DNA of 64,000 bases from Meghimatium bilineatum (GCA_034231615.1 CM067302.1:6945501-7009500), one strand, 5' to 3'; numbered from the stretch's first letter, positions 21,576-33,590 are shown. Translations and numbers: made by a program. The notes: generated from the sequence alone by a model not told the origin.

Positions 21576-22425
21576 ATATAAGTGCATGTGTTAATCGTCT
21601 AGTCATGTAGAAGACAGACAATATACTCGGAGGTTTTCACGCATTTTCAACATTTTTTTTAAACACACACAAGACAGTTCCAACATTGATAACGAGCATT
21701 ACATAAAAAATCCGTTGCCGACGCTTCATTTTTTTTTCCATTCATACAAATTAGGACATCGCGGAAGTCTAGCCGGTGCTACAGAATGTGTGTACTGCTG
21801 TTGAGAGCGTGTGAAACAAAGAAATCAGAGCACAGCGTGATTATTGGCCAGACGTGCAGTGATGGGGAAGTTATGAAGCTAGAAGTACACATGAAATACA
21901 CCCTAATAGAACTTGGGGAAGTTATGAAGCGAGAAGTACACATGAAATACACCCTAATAGAACTGACTGATTGCACCGGATGATCCTGAACAGCGCAGTT
22001 TTACGCATATAATTCGACAAACTCAAACTTCAACACTCTACGAAGACTTTGAAAGGGTTTAGAAACTTATATTTTACCGTTCTTCTGCCACATGTGGACC
22101 TAATTTAGTCCATCCTTTCCATGAATCGATGTGGGGAGTCGACGTTACAGTTTTCTGGCATTGTTAGCTTGTGTTCTTTCGCTGTAGGTAATGCGTGATT
22201 TAAAGTTCAACCTAACGTAGTATTTGTGCTATATATTTGTTTGTTTGTCATTATACTCAGGAATTACGAGCCATTTTCTCTTACTTCCTATGTGCAGTGA
22301 GGTGGTTTGCCAGATCTTTTCTGTTATACCCATACGGCGTCGGTTTAATAAGCAACGCCTACTGAAGAAAGGCTTCCACTCATAGGCGGTCTATGTTACG
22401 AGAAGAGATGGTATTTTGTCTGGGT
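21576..22425. other. Unassigned spacer with a 51-bp duplication
   Basis: A 51-bp unit starting GGGGAAGTTATGAAGC is duplicated (about 21864 and 21915 to 21965). Nothing else is recognised. Confidence 0.6.
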
Positions 22426-22429
22426 CTTC

Positions 22430-22620
22430 CCAGTGTGCAGGCTACAGTGGAATATTCGGTTTCTTCTTAGTTCACTCTCATACTCCTGTATATTAGCAGG
22501 ATGTAGTCCAGACATATCCACGATCAATATGACTGGACAAAGGAATGTGTTGTGCCATCCGTAGCTTTCAGTCACATTATACATCAGCACGGCCTCTTGC
22601 GTTACATTATTAGCCGCAAA
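22430..22620 (-). repeat. Rep-1 dispersed repeat, diverged
   Basis: The reverse complement holds CTGGACTACATCCTGCTAAT, an AGGAGTATGAGAGTGAA-like stretch and a final AAGAAGAAA, in Rep-1 order. The 5' half is poorly conserved. Confidence 0.55.
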
Positions 22621-22789
22621 TTATGATATGCATGACAAGTCAATGCTACTATATAGGGCACTGGAACACGCCGATGATTCTGTGTATATAATCTATGTGC
22701 ATATTTTGTCTTCCCATGAACACGTCAGAGAAATGACTAGGTCTGCCTAGGGCAACTCGCTGACATACATATACGCTTTGCTTTCATTC

Positions 22790-23260
22790 CTAAGGCCACT
22801 TTCACTATTGTTGTGGTAAGCAGTATATCGGTGAAACTGGTTTAAGATTGAGCGACCGCTTGTGTAGCCATCGTGGTGCTCTTGATATCCAGATCACAAC
22901 CCTCAGATCAGCCACTGATGATAGATCTAGGTACGCTCTTGAAAATGGGCTTATTTTTTAGTTTGGTCTTATTCTGACCAGTCATTAGTTCTCGGTTGGT
23001 GTGGTCCTTGTTTTATTCATTTTGTTCCGTCACTTACATCATTTCTTTGTTCGTCTCGTTTCCACATCCATTTACATTTTTTAAATGTATTTCCTATTCC
23101 TATCCATCCGGCCATTTTCACATTTCGCTGGAACACGTTAGCTGTATCGTTCCTACTCGTTTTTTTTAATGTGCATGTTATCTTGATAAATGTCTTTTAG
23201 TCGAAACGTCGATTATGTCATGTGCACTGTCATTTGTGTGTTTTTTTTTCAAGCTAGCAC
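22790..23260 (+). mobile_element. Penelope-like element 3' end with GIY-YIG remnant
   Basis: A plus-strand frame encodes CYCCGKQYIGETGLRLSDRL, then CSHRGALDIQ, like the start of the GIY-YIG endonuclease domain found C-terminal to the RT of Penelope-like elements (the QYIGET core followed by an R...H segment). Downstream comes CTTGATAAATGTCTTTTAGT and then CGAAACGTCGATTATGT; such a GAAACGTC-containing 3' region is typical of Penelope-like elements. The RT is not present. A GIY-YIG of another origin cannot be excluded, but the combination argues for Penelope. Confidence 0.65.
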
Positions 23261-23389
23261 CCGACAGTTATAGTATATTAGCTGTCGTCCAGTAAGGCTA
23301 CATTGCCTGCCTTCTACGTAAGTAATAGTGACATACCGATACCAGGTATAAGCAGCCAAAATATATCGCAGCTGCTATTTGGATACTTG

Positions 23390-23565
23390 TGGAGTTCAGT
23401 GTTTAACTTTCGATACTCGCGGATGTTATTGTTTGACTTTCGATACTCGCGGATGTTATTGTTTGACTTTCGATACTCGCGGATGTTATTATTTGACTTT
23501 CGATACATGTGGAGTTCAGTGTTTGATTTCAGATACATGTGGAGTTCAGTGTTTATATATGTTAA
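23390..23565 (+). repeat. 30-bp minisatellite, about 5-6 units
   Basis: Units of TTTGACTTTCGATACTCGCG plus GATGTTATTG, flanked by a variant with TGTGGAGTTCAGTG. Two unit types are interleaved as a-b-b-b-a-a. The open frames across it are artefacts. Confidence 0.9.
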
Positions 23566-23689
23566 TATATTAATCCAGTATAATGAGCCAGTAAAATTGG
23601 TTTCTCATCTATATATACATATGTGTGTGTGGGGGGGGGGGTTCTTCAGGGTTTTCTATCAATCAAGACTATCAGACTAAAGGACATGA

Positions 23690-25530
23690 AAAACATATAG
23701 ATGGCAGTATATAAAACAGATTAAATAAATATTTCAACAATAAAGTTTTTCTCAAGAAACAGAGCAAACAATAAATATAACAATGATTTTAAAAAAAACC
23801 AGTAAAATGCCAAGTGAAGAAGTTTTCTACTTGGAGGGGGGGGTCTATATCTGGTATTTTTCTTGGGTACCACTGTCCATCTATCTTCGGATGAGGCGTT
23901 TTGCAGAAGGCAAACCATTTCCCATATAGAAAGACAACTTCATTGCCTACTGTGTCCTTGAGTACTGAATCTAATTTTTTGCGGTATGGGCCATGATGGG
24001 CAACAATGACACATGAATTGGACTTACGTTATTTAATCTTCATAGACAAGATCCTCTTCGCCAGCAATATCGCCAAACACATGTGGAGTCTGGGACTTGT
24101 CCAGTGCATTTACAGCGTAATCCCTCATACATATGTGATGGCCTTCCAATACATCACCAAACATTGTCTATGTTTGGACTCTTAGCCATGGCATTGATCA
24201 CTTCAAGAAGTGAGTCAACTATGTCCATCTCTGACGAGTAGCTTCACAGCCATCGAATAAATCTTCTGCAAGAAAGACGATACCGTTGCCTGCTGTGCTC
24301 ATGGGTACTGAACCCAATTTTCAAAGCAGTATATAAGAAGCAGTGGGAACATGCCTCCAACTATCAATGGATGCTGGTGAACTCAACTACAGACTCTAAA
24401 CAGGACACAAACGACAGAAGTCCCACACACACACACAGCTAAAATAAATTTGGAGAGACTTATTCATTTGTAAATTATAAACTGCAAAAATATTCCTTCA
24501 TGCATGTTGCTGTACAGAGAAGAGTGGGGGGGGGGGGGGGGGGAATACAAGATAGTCCTGCTTCCAAACCTACATATTCCATGATAATTTTCAGAAGAAT
24601 AATGAAGAATTAAACCCAGAAGCTAGCATTTCTATTTCCTGGATAACGCAGATTCTTTGGACTTCACTGTCAGTGTTTTCTAAAGCTTGATTGACAGCCA
24701 TCTAATTGCTTGTTTTCTTCAAGGTAATTTAAGAGCATGTTGTTTGCCATTCTTTCCATGACATTTTTCTGGCCACTCACAAAGAGGTAGCTTCAATTCT
24801 GCCTTGACTTAAAACAGCCAAAGATAAGATACCGTCATTGAGAGGGTCAAATAGTTCTAGATGCAAGATAAAACCTTGACTCATTAATCATTCTCAGAAT
24901 CTAGCAGAGTGTAAAGAATGTCAAGTCAACCCTTCCTGTTTATTGGAAAGTACAGGTATTACAGCAGAGATCTTTAAAGAATGGCTTATATGCATCTTCA
25001 TAGCCACGGCTAAAGAAATAAAACTTCTCTGTAAAACTGTATTAACTGCTTGCACTGAATTACTTCAAACTGTTCTCCACTTTTTTAGATTTTATAATGA
25101 GCATTTTAACATGGGTTTTTCAACAACACAAAAACCAGTTCACACAAATGAATGAGTTCAGTCTTTATGGGATTATGTGTCAACATACACATTTACAACT
25201 CAAGTACAAACCATATTGGAAACTGTACTCAAGATTATATGCGTATAAAAGCACACTTATAGAGACTCTGTGGCCTGCATCTACGAAGCAGCTACACAGA
25301 CACCATATTACAGAATTGCCCCAGTTTAGATGTTCACAGAACGACAAACTGGTCCACATGGGATAGGCAAAACAAGTTGTGTGGAACCTAAGATAACTTA
25401 AAACAAACCGCTCTATACATGACCAATATTGGACGGGATGTTTAACAGTTGATTGCAGACGTTGTGTAGTATCAGGACCCCAAGATAACTTCAATAGGCC
25501 GGTCTATACATGACAGATATTGGACTGTAT
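23690..25530. other. Unassigned spacer with a distant imperfect repeat
   Basis: A pair of diverged segments, GAAAGACAACTTCATTGCC (about 23930) and GAAAGACGATACCGTTGCC (about 24271), each followed by a TACTGAA...CAATTTT-like stretch, lies about 340 bases apart. There is a poly(G) run at about 24525-24543. I recognise no gene. Confidence 0.45.
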
Positions 25531-25539
25531 GTTTAACAT

Positions 25540-26045
25540 CATCATTACTGTATGTGACATATTCTTTTCAGAGCATGGTCTTGTTTATGGATTCTCTGAA
25601 CACTTTGCGATTCTGGGCGAGTTGATCTGCCGCAGCTAGAAGCATGTTCAAACAATCTGATATATCACTACACCATCATCATCTTGGGCGCCCTCTTCCC
25701 CTGCTGTCGTTAAATCTGCCTTCAGCTATTAATCTTGCAATGCTGTTATGTCTCTTTATATGGCAAAAAACACAGCTTTCTTGTTATGATGTTGTTAAGT
25801 TGCCAGACCTCTTCGATGTTTATTTATCTTAACACTTCTTGACTTGTCTTTTTAACTGTCCATGGTATACATAAACTTCTATCGCATCTCATTTCGAAAT
25901 CAGAGATTCCCATTGCTAATGTTTTATTTAATGTCCATGCCTCACAACCATATATAAACACTGGAAAATCACATGGTTTGATCATGCATAGTTTGGCTAT
26001 GCTGTTGGCACCTTGCCAAAGATTTTTTTTTGCTACAGCATGATG
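25540..26045 (-). mobile_element. Family E LINE 3' fragment
   Basis: The plus-strand text TGACATATTCTTTTCAGAGC, GATTCTCTGAACACTTTGCG, ATCATCATCTTGGGCG and CCCTCTTCCCCTGCTGTCGT follows the E copy at 17808 in order for about 500 bases. Sense is minus, 5'-truncated, no intact frame. Confidence 0.8.
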
Positions 26046-26099
26046 TTTAACAACTAATCAGAAAATAATTTATTTCCATCAATTTCCAGTTAGACCATG

Positions 26100-26265
26100 A
26101 TGTATTTTGGCCTAAAATAAACTCACAATTCTGTATTTAAGTCTAAAATAAACTCACAATTCTGAATTTTAGCCTAATGTAAACTCACAATTATGTATTT
26201 TAGCCTAAAATAAACTCACAATTCTGTATTTTAGCCTAAAATAAACTCACAATTCTGTATGTTTT
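26100..26265 (+). repeat. 30-bp minisatellite, about 5 units
   Basis: Units of TTAGCCTAAAATAAACTCAC plus AATTCTGTAT with minor variants. Confidence 0.9.
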
Positions 26266-26269
26266 GACC

Positions 26270-27295
26270 TCAAATTCTACACATATTCTATAAAAAGAAT
26301 ACTTTGCTAAAGATCAATACTTCAATATTGATTTGTGTGTGCTGTCCAGTGTTTCAAGCAATTCAAATAATTTCATTACCCTGTTTTTTTCCACCCAATT
26401 TCGTCTATTGGATCACAGTTTTGTTGCAACAAAATATATGTTGTAATAGGTTGCAGCAACCTATTGGAGATCAATAGATATCTAAAGAACTCATAACTCA
26501 TCAGTCACAGGAGTGTCACAGTGGATGCATCAACAAACAGAGTCTTACACCGATTTCTATCTTCAACAATGCGGACGAGTGAAGAAAAATTTTGTCTTGT
26601 CTGTCCTTGATAACAGATCAATATGCATGTTTTCAATATGCATGTATGGTTAATATATGTGTAACCCCAATACAATGAAGTCAATCCTCCATGCTTCTAC
26701 ACCACAGCACATTCATTTATGTGTGCTTTAAAAATATGCTAAAATGTGTAAATGTAAATACATGCCAATTTTCTTTCTCTAGATCTTATATGTGTGCAGC
26801 ATAGCTATAAGTATGAGGATTAAGAAAGATTTAGCAGTGAAGCTCCAATTTCAAACCAATTCAGTGTGTGAGTGTACAGAGAGTGGCTGAATTAACTATG
26901 GTTTTATAACCATGAAGCCTCAGTTCAAACTAAAGTTTTGTCTTTCACTCACTTATGGTGGCTGAAATACCGATTCTTAATATTTCTCATAGTCTTTGCC
27001 CATTTCGTATCATCTGCATTGGCTGCCCTTCCAATGCTTCCACCGAACTGACTAGCTTCACTGTGCGTCGACAGTGCTGCTTCATGTGTTGGGGCAGAGG
27101 TTTCGGAGATATTCATGTCTGTTTGCAGTCCAATCTCTTCCATCTGCTATTTCCACATTTACGGACACAATCCCCAAAAGTATACACCAGAATCAGCACG
27201 AGCAGCTGTATTTTTATTTCTTGGGTGCACCACGGGGAGGTACTTTTGTGATATTAGTTATCTGCTAACCCTGGGTCCGCCGAGAGCAATGCGTT
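26270..27295. other. Unassigned spacer
   Basis: No recognised element. The frames at 26949-27268 on both strands are slightly richer in G+C than the surroundings and could be exon remnants, but I identify no domain and cannot support a gene. Confidence 0.4.
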
Positions 27296-27299
27296 ACCT

Positions 27300-27425
27300 G
27301 TTGCACCACTTCATCATTCATTCTCAAACAGCTGGATGTAGTCCTGAGAATGGAAATGCATTGTGTCGTCATTTTATTTGTGCGAATGGCGCAACACATC
27401 CGTCTTTGGCAGTAATAGTCAAAAA
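27300..27425 (-). repeat. Rep-1 dispersed repeat
   Basis: The reverse complement contains GACGGATGTGTTGCGCCATT, CGCACAAATAA, a GACACAATGCATTTCCATTC-like stretch, GGACTACATCC and GTTTGAGAATGAATGA, in family order. Confidence 0.7.
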
Positions 27426-27689
27426 ACAGAAATGATAGATGAATGCCCAGAAAAAGCTTCTGATGTGTGAAAGAAAGTGTTTGAGAAAAGCTATTAGAGT
27501 TACAATAATATGATTAGTATTTATTGAGGATTTAGAGAGGAAAAAAAGTTAAAATAGTACAGCATTTTTGTATAGTCATATAGTAACTTGAGAACCTACA
27601 TGCTGGAAGTCTTGACTAGAATTATATCTTTTTCGTAGACATGCAGATTGGTCGAATTCAGAAAATTTTCTCATTTTCATTTTATTCTC

Positions 27690-28005
27690 CTTTATGCCTT
27701 GCAGCCTCAGGGGTATACGAGTTCTCTGGAGATGGCTTTTTTTGTGTGTGCTCCATATGTTTGCTTTCGTTGACTCTTTTATTTCAGTAATACATCATTT
27801 CCAAGGTCTCCCACCTGTGTAATCATTGTGTCTGTATAGTAACGCTTTTTGAGAGGCACTGTCTGATGGTAGTCTGGAAGCATACAAAAACCACTTAATT
27901 TGTCTTCTGATGTAAATCCAGAATTGGAATTGTGTTTTTCATTCTGATGTTTTCATTTCTGATTGTGTCTCTTATTGTTACTCCGAGGATTCAACACAGA
28001 CAAGA
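27690..28005 (-). mobile_element. Family B LINE 3' fragment
   Basis: The plus-strand text CTTGCAGCCTCAGGGGTATA, CGAGTTCTCTGGAGATGGC, GGTAGTCTGGAAGCATAC and TCTCTTATTGTTACTCCGAG parallels the B copy at 13433. Frames are broken. The 5' truncation is near 28000. Confidence 0.7.
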
Positions 28006-28477
28006 TTCTGAAAACGTTGATTCAAATTGAGTCATCAACATCACACCAATTGTCTTTATAAGATTTCTCTTGCTACACCCATCTCCTGAGAATAGGTTGA
28101 CCTTGGGATTTCAGAAAATCTGCTCAACTTTGAACTATACCCTGAACCACAGTTCTAAGAAGCCAGTGAACAGAAACAATGTACTTCCTATGGCTCGTAT
28201 GGGTTGATCATCATGTCTGTCACACAAACAATTTCTGATGCTCCTTATGATTACAACTATTAAGTAGCAATATTTTGTTCCAGTGGTAACATATTGTATC
28301 AATCACAGATAAATTTACTTCTATAAGTTGGGGGGTCATGGTCACTTTCCTTTTTAAACAATGAAGTTGCAACTAGAAAAATGTGAGAAATTTGTGTCAC
28401 AGACTGAAACAGTGCTGTCCCTTTACAGTATACACTTTAAGCAATCAATAATATTCTGGGCTAAAATAGATGATACT

Positions 28478-28575
28478 CAGGGGAGGGCCATCTTTTCTTC
28501 TGAATTCTTAAACTCCTGTAGATTAGCAGGATACAGTCTGGAGAATGGAATGTGTCATCATAGTTTACAGCTCAG
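28478..28575 (-). repeat. Rep-1 fragment
   Basis: The plus-strand text AAACTCCTGTAGATTAGCAG, GATACAGTCTGGAGAATGG and TGTGTCATCATAG is the reverse complement of the Rep-1 core. Confidence 0.55.
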
Positions 28576-28769
28576 TTGCAATAACTTTTCAGCCTGGCTT
28601 CTGAGCCACTTGACCCTCCATGAGATGGGGACAGTCAGCTTCACCCTCCTTATTTATCTCTTACAGCATCCATAACAAGTAACAATGTCATTATTTCGTG
28701 CTCAGATTTCAGGCCCCAGCAACACACAGACAGACTTCAGTAAATAACTGAGAAATACTAACGGTAGCA

Positions 28770-29228
28770 TAATGTGGGACATGTTATGGAGGTAGCACAA
28801 AGTGGGACAGATTGACATGAGATGGGGGTAGCATAAAGTGGGACACGGCGTGAGATGGGGGTAGCATAAAGTGGGACACGTTGGCGTGAGATGGGAGTAG
28901 CATAAAGTGGGACACATTGGCGTGAGATGGGGGTAGCATAAAGTGGGACACGTTGGCGTGAGATGGGGGTAGCATAAAGTGGGACACATTAACATGAGAT
29001 GGGGGTAGCATAAACTGGGACAGATTAACATGAGATGGGGGTAGCATAAAGTGGGACACGTTGGCGTGAGATGGGGGTAGCATAAAGTGGGACACGTTGG
29101 CGTGAGATGGGGGTAGCATAAAGTGTGATATGTTTGCGTGAGATGGGGGTAGCATAAAGTGGGACACGTTGGCGTGACATGGGGGTAGCATAAAGTGGGA
29201 AATGTTGACATGAGATGGAGGTAACAAA
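28770..29228 (+). repeat. 36-bp minisatellite, about 13 units
   Basis: The unit starts GACACGTTGGCGTGAGATGG and continues GGGTAGCATAAAGTGG. Units differ mainly at the GTTGGCG / ATTAACA / TTTGCG block. The 36-bp period (12 codons) creates long open frames on the minus strand (for example 28702-29244) that look like a repeat protein; I regard these as artefacts. Confidence 0.95.
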
Positions 29229-29299
29229 TTAACCCTAACTTCATTAGTCTCCTTTTATGACGAGCCCATGAGTCAGTCCATGAGTAGGCATATCTGTGT

Positions 29300-29425
29300 T
29301 TCTTCTTCTTCAGTATTCATTCTCAAACTCCCGCTGAATCTACCTTGTAGAAGGACAATGGTCCTACTAGATATCCAACAGGATGAAGTCCAGAGAATTA
29401 AGAGAATGATATAAATACAGATGAT
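29300..29425 (-). repeat. Rep-1 dispersed repeat
   Basis: The reverse complement reads CTCTGGACTTCATCCTGTTG, ATATCTAGTAGGACCATTGT, then GCGGGAGTTTGAGAATGAA and GAAGAAG, matching the 3' half of the copies at 8641 and 63372. Confidence 0.75.
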
Positions 29426-29429
29426 TCTG

Positions 29430-30290
29430 TTTGGAGAGAGGCAAGATCAAGCTAGGGATTCTCTGTGATTCTAAGGGTAAAGTCATAGCTGAAAAGTGTG
29501 GAGCATATAATACAGCAACCTTCATTATAAATGGAAATCAGGGCAGTTACCCTAAAATGGTTCTCAGAATCTGTGATAATCCAGGGCCATTATTGTGTTT
29601 GACTCATTTTACAATCTGCAAGATTCAGATTGGATGACAACATCATGAGTGGATGGAATATATTGGGATTTCACATCTACAGAGACTTATGTGGATGTTG
29701 GACATTGTGGATTCCTAATGTCTCATTTAAGCGAGGACAGCCTAGTGGACTAAACTATAATGAAGAGATTGAAGGAGTTCAGAAATGCTCTGGGAGATAG
29801 TAGAGAGGGACAATTGATGGCTAGGACTAAGAAAATGTACAACCAACAAGAACTACTAGCATACATACCCTATGCCCTGCTGAAAGAGATAGAACTATGG
29901 AGATATCCAGAGTGTGCAGCAGGCAACTCAGATAATCACTTAATACAGAATTCATGACGATAGTATTCTGCTATGACAGTTTATATTCACTAGCTTCCTT
30001 AGTCTAACTTTACTCATTCCCAGACCAATATTCTGGTCCTGCTTTCAGATAGGCCCTATTTACATTTGAACTTTCCAATGTGTTTGTTTTGATGATAAAT
30101 ATGTATAAAGTTAATATTTTATAAAGTTATATGCTATTATAAAGTTATGTAGTTATATACTATTATGAAGTTATATGCTATTATGAAGTTATATCATATC
30201 CAAGACTTTCATACCCACAAAACTCTTGCAGCATGATTGCTAACCTAAATGATAAAAATATGTCAAAAATGGATGTGTCTGGCGCAAATT
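29430..30290. other. Unassigned spacer
   Basis: Open frames at 29431-29637 and 29760-29957 have no domain I recognise. At 30110-30195 an AT-rich unit containing AAGTTATATGCTATTAT recurs about four times. Confidence 0.45.
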
Positions 30291-30295
30291 AAATG

Positions 30296-30410
30296 TCTAC
30301 ACAACACATTTCCATTCTCTGGACTACAAACATCCTGCTGAAAATTAGTAGGACTATTGTCCTGCTTCAAGAGAGATCCAGCAGGAGTTTGAGAATGAAC
30401 AGGAAATTAT
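30296..30410 (+). repeat. Rep-1, 3' half
   Basis: It contains ACACATTTCCATTCTCTGGA, AAATTAGTAGGACTATTGTC, GAGAGATCCAGCAGGAGT and TTGAGAATGAACAGG, in family order. Confidence 0.7.
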
Positions 30411-30461
30411 AAAAACAAATTTCATTCACTCTTATTATGTAGCTCATATTATAGAAAAAAA

Positions 30462-30595
30462 CGTTTTTGACAATTCAATAAAATAGGGTCTAATGTAGTC
30501 TAATTCAATAAAATATAGGGCCTAATGTAGTCTAATTCAATAAAATATAGGGCCTAATGTAGTCTAATTCAATAAAATATAGGGTCTAATTCAAC
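30462..30595 (+). repeat. 32-bp minisatellite, about 4 units
   Basis: Unit AATAAAATATAGGGCCTAAT plus GTAGTCTAATTC. Confidence 0.9.
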
Positions 30596-30739
30596 TGAAC
30601 AAGCAACTAGGTCTAACCTCTTAATTTGGGGTCTAAGGGTCTTAGCCTACAACTCGTAGCCTAGGGGACTATTTAATATTTGCAGGGATACCCTACTCTC
30701 AATATATGATGCACAATCATTTTTAGACAAATAGCAATG

Positions 30740-31445
30740 AAATGAATTCAACATGAAGATTAATATTGAAAAGACTGAAATAATGGCAATAGCAAAGAAA
30801 GAAAGAAATATCACTATCTCCATCGATGATAAACACCTTAAACAAGTAGATGAGTTCACTTACTTAGGAAACATTATATAGAGTGAAGGGAAAACCAGTA
30901 AAGAGATACAAAATAGATGCAACAAAACATACCAGATCCTAGGACAGATGACACGCATTTTCAAGAACAAAAATGTAAACATAGACACTAAAGTTGCATT
31001 ATACAAGACTATTATTATTCCATCACTATGCTACCAGTGCCAAACCTGGACAATGACAGCACAAGACATAAGAAAAATAGTGACAACAGAAATGACATGT
31101 CTACGAAGAATACTCGGAGTGTCATTAAGAGATAGAATTAGAAACGATAACATCAGACAGATAACCAAAACAATACCAGTATTGGAACACATCAAAAGAC
31201 AGCAGATCAAGTGGTTTTCACATGCTTCCAGACTACCGACATATAGCATGCCACAAATGGCCATGACACATAGACATAACGGCTATAAAGCCAGAGGCAG
31301 ACCATGTAAAAGATGGATCACAGAAATCAAAGAAGCCACAGGAACAAGCTTACAAACAGCGCACAAGAAGGCCATCTCCAGAGAACTCTTCCACCCCTGA
31401 CACCGCAAGGCAAACAAGGGACACAGGGTATAGATAGATAGATAG
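30740..31445 (+). mobile_element. Family B LINE 3' end, best copy
   Basis: It encodes, in one frame with a stop near 30880, MKINIEKTEIMAIAKK, VDEFTYLGNII (the RT thumb entry), then an uninterrupted stretch 30948-31397: ALYKTIIIPSLCYQCQTW, TCLRRILGVSLRDRIRND, HIKRQQIKWFSHASRLP, ARGRPCKRWITEIKEAT and a final ELFHP before the stop. The 3' tail is GTATAGATAGATAGATAGA, a (GATA)n. RTE-like post-palm architecture without a catalytic palm: 5'-truncated and inactive. It is the reference for the B copies at 1657, 13433, 27690 and 53375. Confidence 0.85.
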
Positions 31446-31604
31446 AGCAATGAAATGTAAAATAGTTTTTACAACCAAGAAATGAGCTAGTGAAGTTTTG
31501 TGTAGGTCTAGGTTTTTCCTTTATAATTATTTTAGGACCTAAATATTAGGCGTAGGGCCTAAATAACTAGTCTCTTAAATTTGAAGTCACCAGTGTGTTG
31601 CAAG

Positions 31605-31910
31605 GGCCCGAAAAGGAAGCAAAGAATAGCAACACTATTTAGTAACCTTCCATGCATGTCGCAAGGTATGAATGAGGCGACTGAGGAGGTTATGGGATGG
31701 ATTTGACTGTTCCATCCCATATACTATATTAATTATATATAGTATAGAGTATAAAGGGTCAACATGACCCGCCCAAAGCCATGCTTTGACCCACAGTCGG
31801 GTATGTCAGGCAGAAAGCCGCTAATATCGCAGCACTTCTATCTACCATGACACAACGCATTCCGTTCTCTGGACTACATCCTGCTAATCTGCAGGAGTTT
31901 AAGAACGAAG
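31605..31910 (+). repeat. Rep-1, long copy
   Basis: The longest clear copy, with the 5' half (GAAAAGGAAGCAAAGAATAG, GGCGACTGAGGAGGTTATGG, GATGGATTTGACTGTTC), a middle part with CCATGCTTTGACCCA and GTATGTCAGGCAGAAAG, and the core (CATGACACAACGCATTCC, TCTGGACTACATCCTGCT, AGGAGTTTAAGAACGAAGAA). No ORF. Confidence 0.75.
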
Positions 31911-33375
31911 AAGAAATTTGATGTCAACTCATTAAAAACAGCAGTCAACTCAATCACACAAGTATAGGCTTAACAATCAACATCGGGTTATTTGTAGCTT
32001 GTGCATTAATATTTCGGCCCACCAATATGTCAGTTTACAACTCAGTGAGTAGAATGTGTTGTTATGCACATAGAAAATTTCAAAGCTATGGACTGTGATC
32101 ATTATTTTAAACGATTAGGCCTAGCCTAATTAATTAGATGAGTACAGTACCCAGTAGGCCTACTACAATGAATGAAAATTGTTTTTACAAGAAAAATGTT
32201 TCCATGTTTGTATTCAATGTTTTAAAAAGCACATGAATATTGATAAACACTGGTGTATCAGTGCACAATTAAGACAGGCAAATGTTATCACACAGACACT
32301 AAACTTACCATTTACTGGATGCAGAGAGCAAAATGAGAAGATGGCTAACCACGACAAAACTAGATAAACATGAGACTGGAAGGATAAGGATTCAATCAAC
32401 ACACTGGACTTTCGTCTCCAGCTTTTTCTGTGAAATCTGCGAACCATTCTAGTATCCAGATGAGAAATCACATCAGCATAGCCATTGTTATCAAAACATT
32501 TACTTCAGTATACAGATGTATTAGTCAAGTCAAGCAATAATCCATGAATGAAAGAACCTGCTGTTGAAACAACATGCCAAGGCCCTCTCAAAATCTACAA
32601 CAGAGTACGCCATGGTTGAAAATCTAGGCAGCGATTTGCAAACGAGGTTAGCAGGTCAATTTCCATATATGGAACGGGTTCATTATGCCGGGAGGTGTTT
32701 AATTTGAATAGTTTTTAATGTGTTTTTTCAGTACATAATAGAAATAATATTTTCATAATATTTTAAAATAAAAAACATATTAATGCACAATACAACTATT
32801 TTGGAAGCAAGTTCTACGTTTAAACTACAATTAGAAAAGAAGAAATATGTATAAAAATTTCAAACAATTAACCCCTCCGATGTAACGGGAACTCTGTCTA
32901 TCTCGCTAGATGGCAGCACAGAACAAACGATGAAAAAAGGCCAACCACTTTTGTATCACTAAATAAATATTATTAGGTACTTTAAACAAAAAAATGGCAG
33001 GGGAAGATACCGTAAAAATCACACACCACTGACGACCATAATTTTAAAAAGAAAATATCTACTAATGGCAACGTATGAACGTATCTGCTAATGGTATTAG
33101 TGACGTACTCGCAGATTGGTTTGTTACAGGCATTTAAATTAACTTCGCATTTAAAAAGTCCCAATTAAGTATCACTCTCCCGCATTCAATCATTATGTAT
33201 CCAGTCCGATATTGGTCATGTTCAGAGTGGTTAGTTTTATATCGTTATGGGATTCGCATATGTTGGTTTTCAGAGACGCTGCTGTTTACCAGACTGTCGC
33301 TTTGTGAACAGCGAATCTGTGTACTAGTGTAGGTGGTGTTGCTCCACGGCTCAATGGTCGTTGATGCAGATTGAG
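31911..33375. other. Unassigned AT-rich spacer
   Basis: I see no gene or known element in these roughly 1.5 kb. Confidence 0.5.
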
Positions 33376-33379
33376 AGTA

Positions 33380-33590
33380 GGGGCTTAGATGCCGAAGTCA
33401 ATAGCAGCATTACCAATAGCGACAATTGCAATTTTGTGAATTGAAGCTACACTACACAATTATTAAAAGTGTATCGCACTACAGTGCTTGCTAAATTTCT
33501 CTCATTACTCCTGTGATACCTGGAGAATTTACAGCGGGCATACCAGAGTGTTAAATAATTTACATATGTGATGTATCCGAAGACTTCTCT
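33380..33590 (+). repeat. Rep-2 dispersed repeat, copy 1
   Basis: It shares, in order, a GCGAAGTC-like/AATAGCA start, an ACAGCGGGCATACCAGAGTG end region and a TGTATCCGAAGACTTCTCTG terminus with 37380-37530 (ACAGCAGATATAACAGAGTG, TGTATCCACAAACTTCTCTG). Nature unknown. Confidence 0.5.

Noticed and set aside
26949..27268. Possible host exon
   Set aside because: Short open frames on both strands but no domain, splice signals or codon-use evidence that I could defend.
28702..29244. Long repetitive minus-strand ORF resembling a secreted or histidine-rich repeat protein
   Set aside because: It is produced by a 36-bp tandem array, whose period is a multiple of three; several frames on the same strand stay open equally, and there is no promoter, signal peptide or unique domain.
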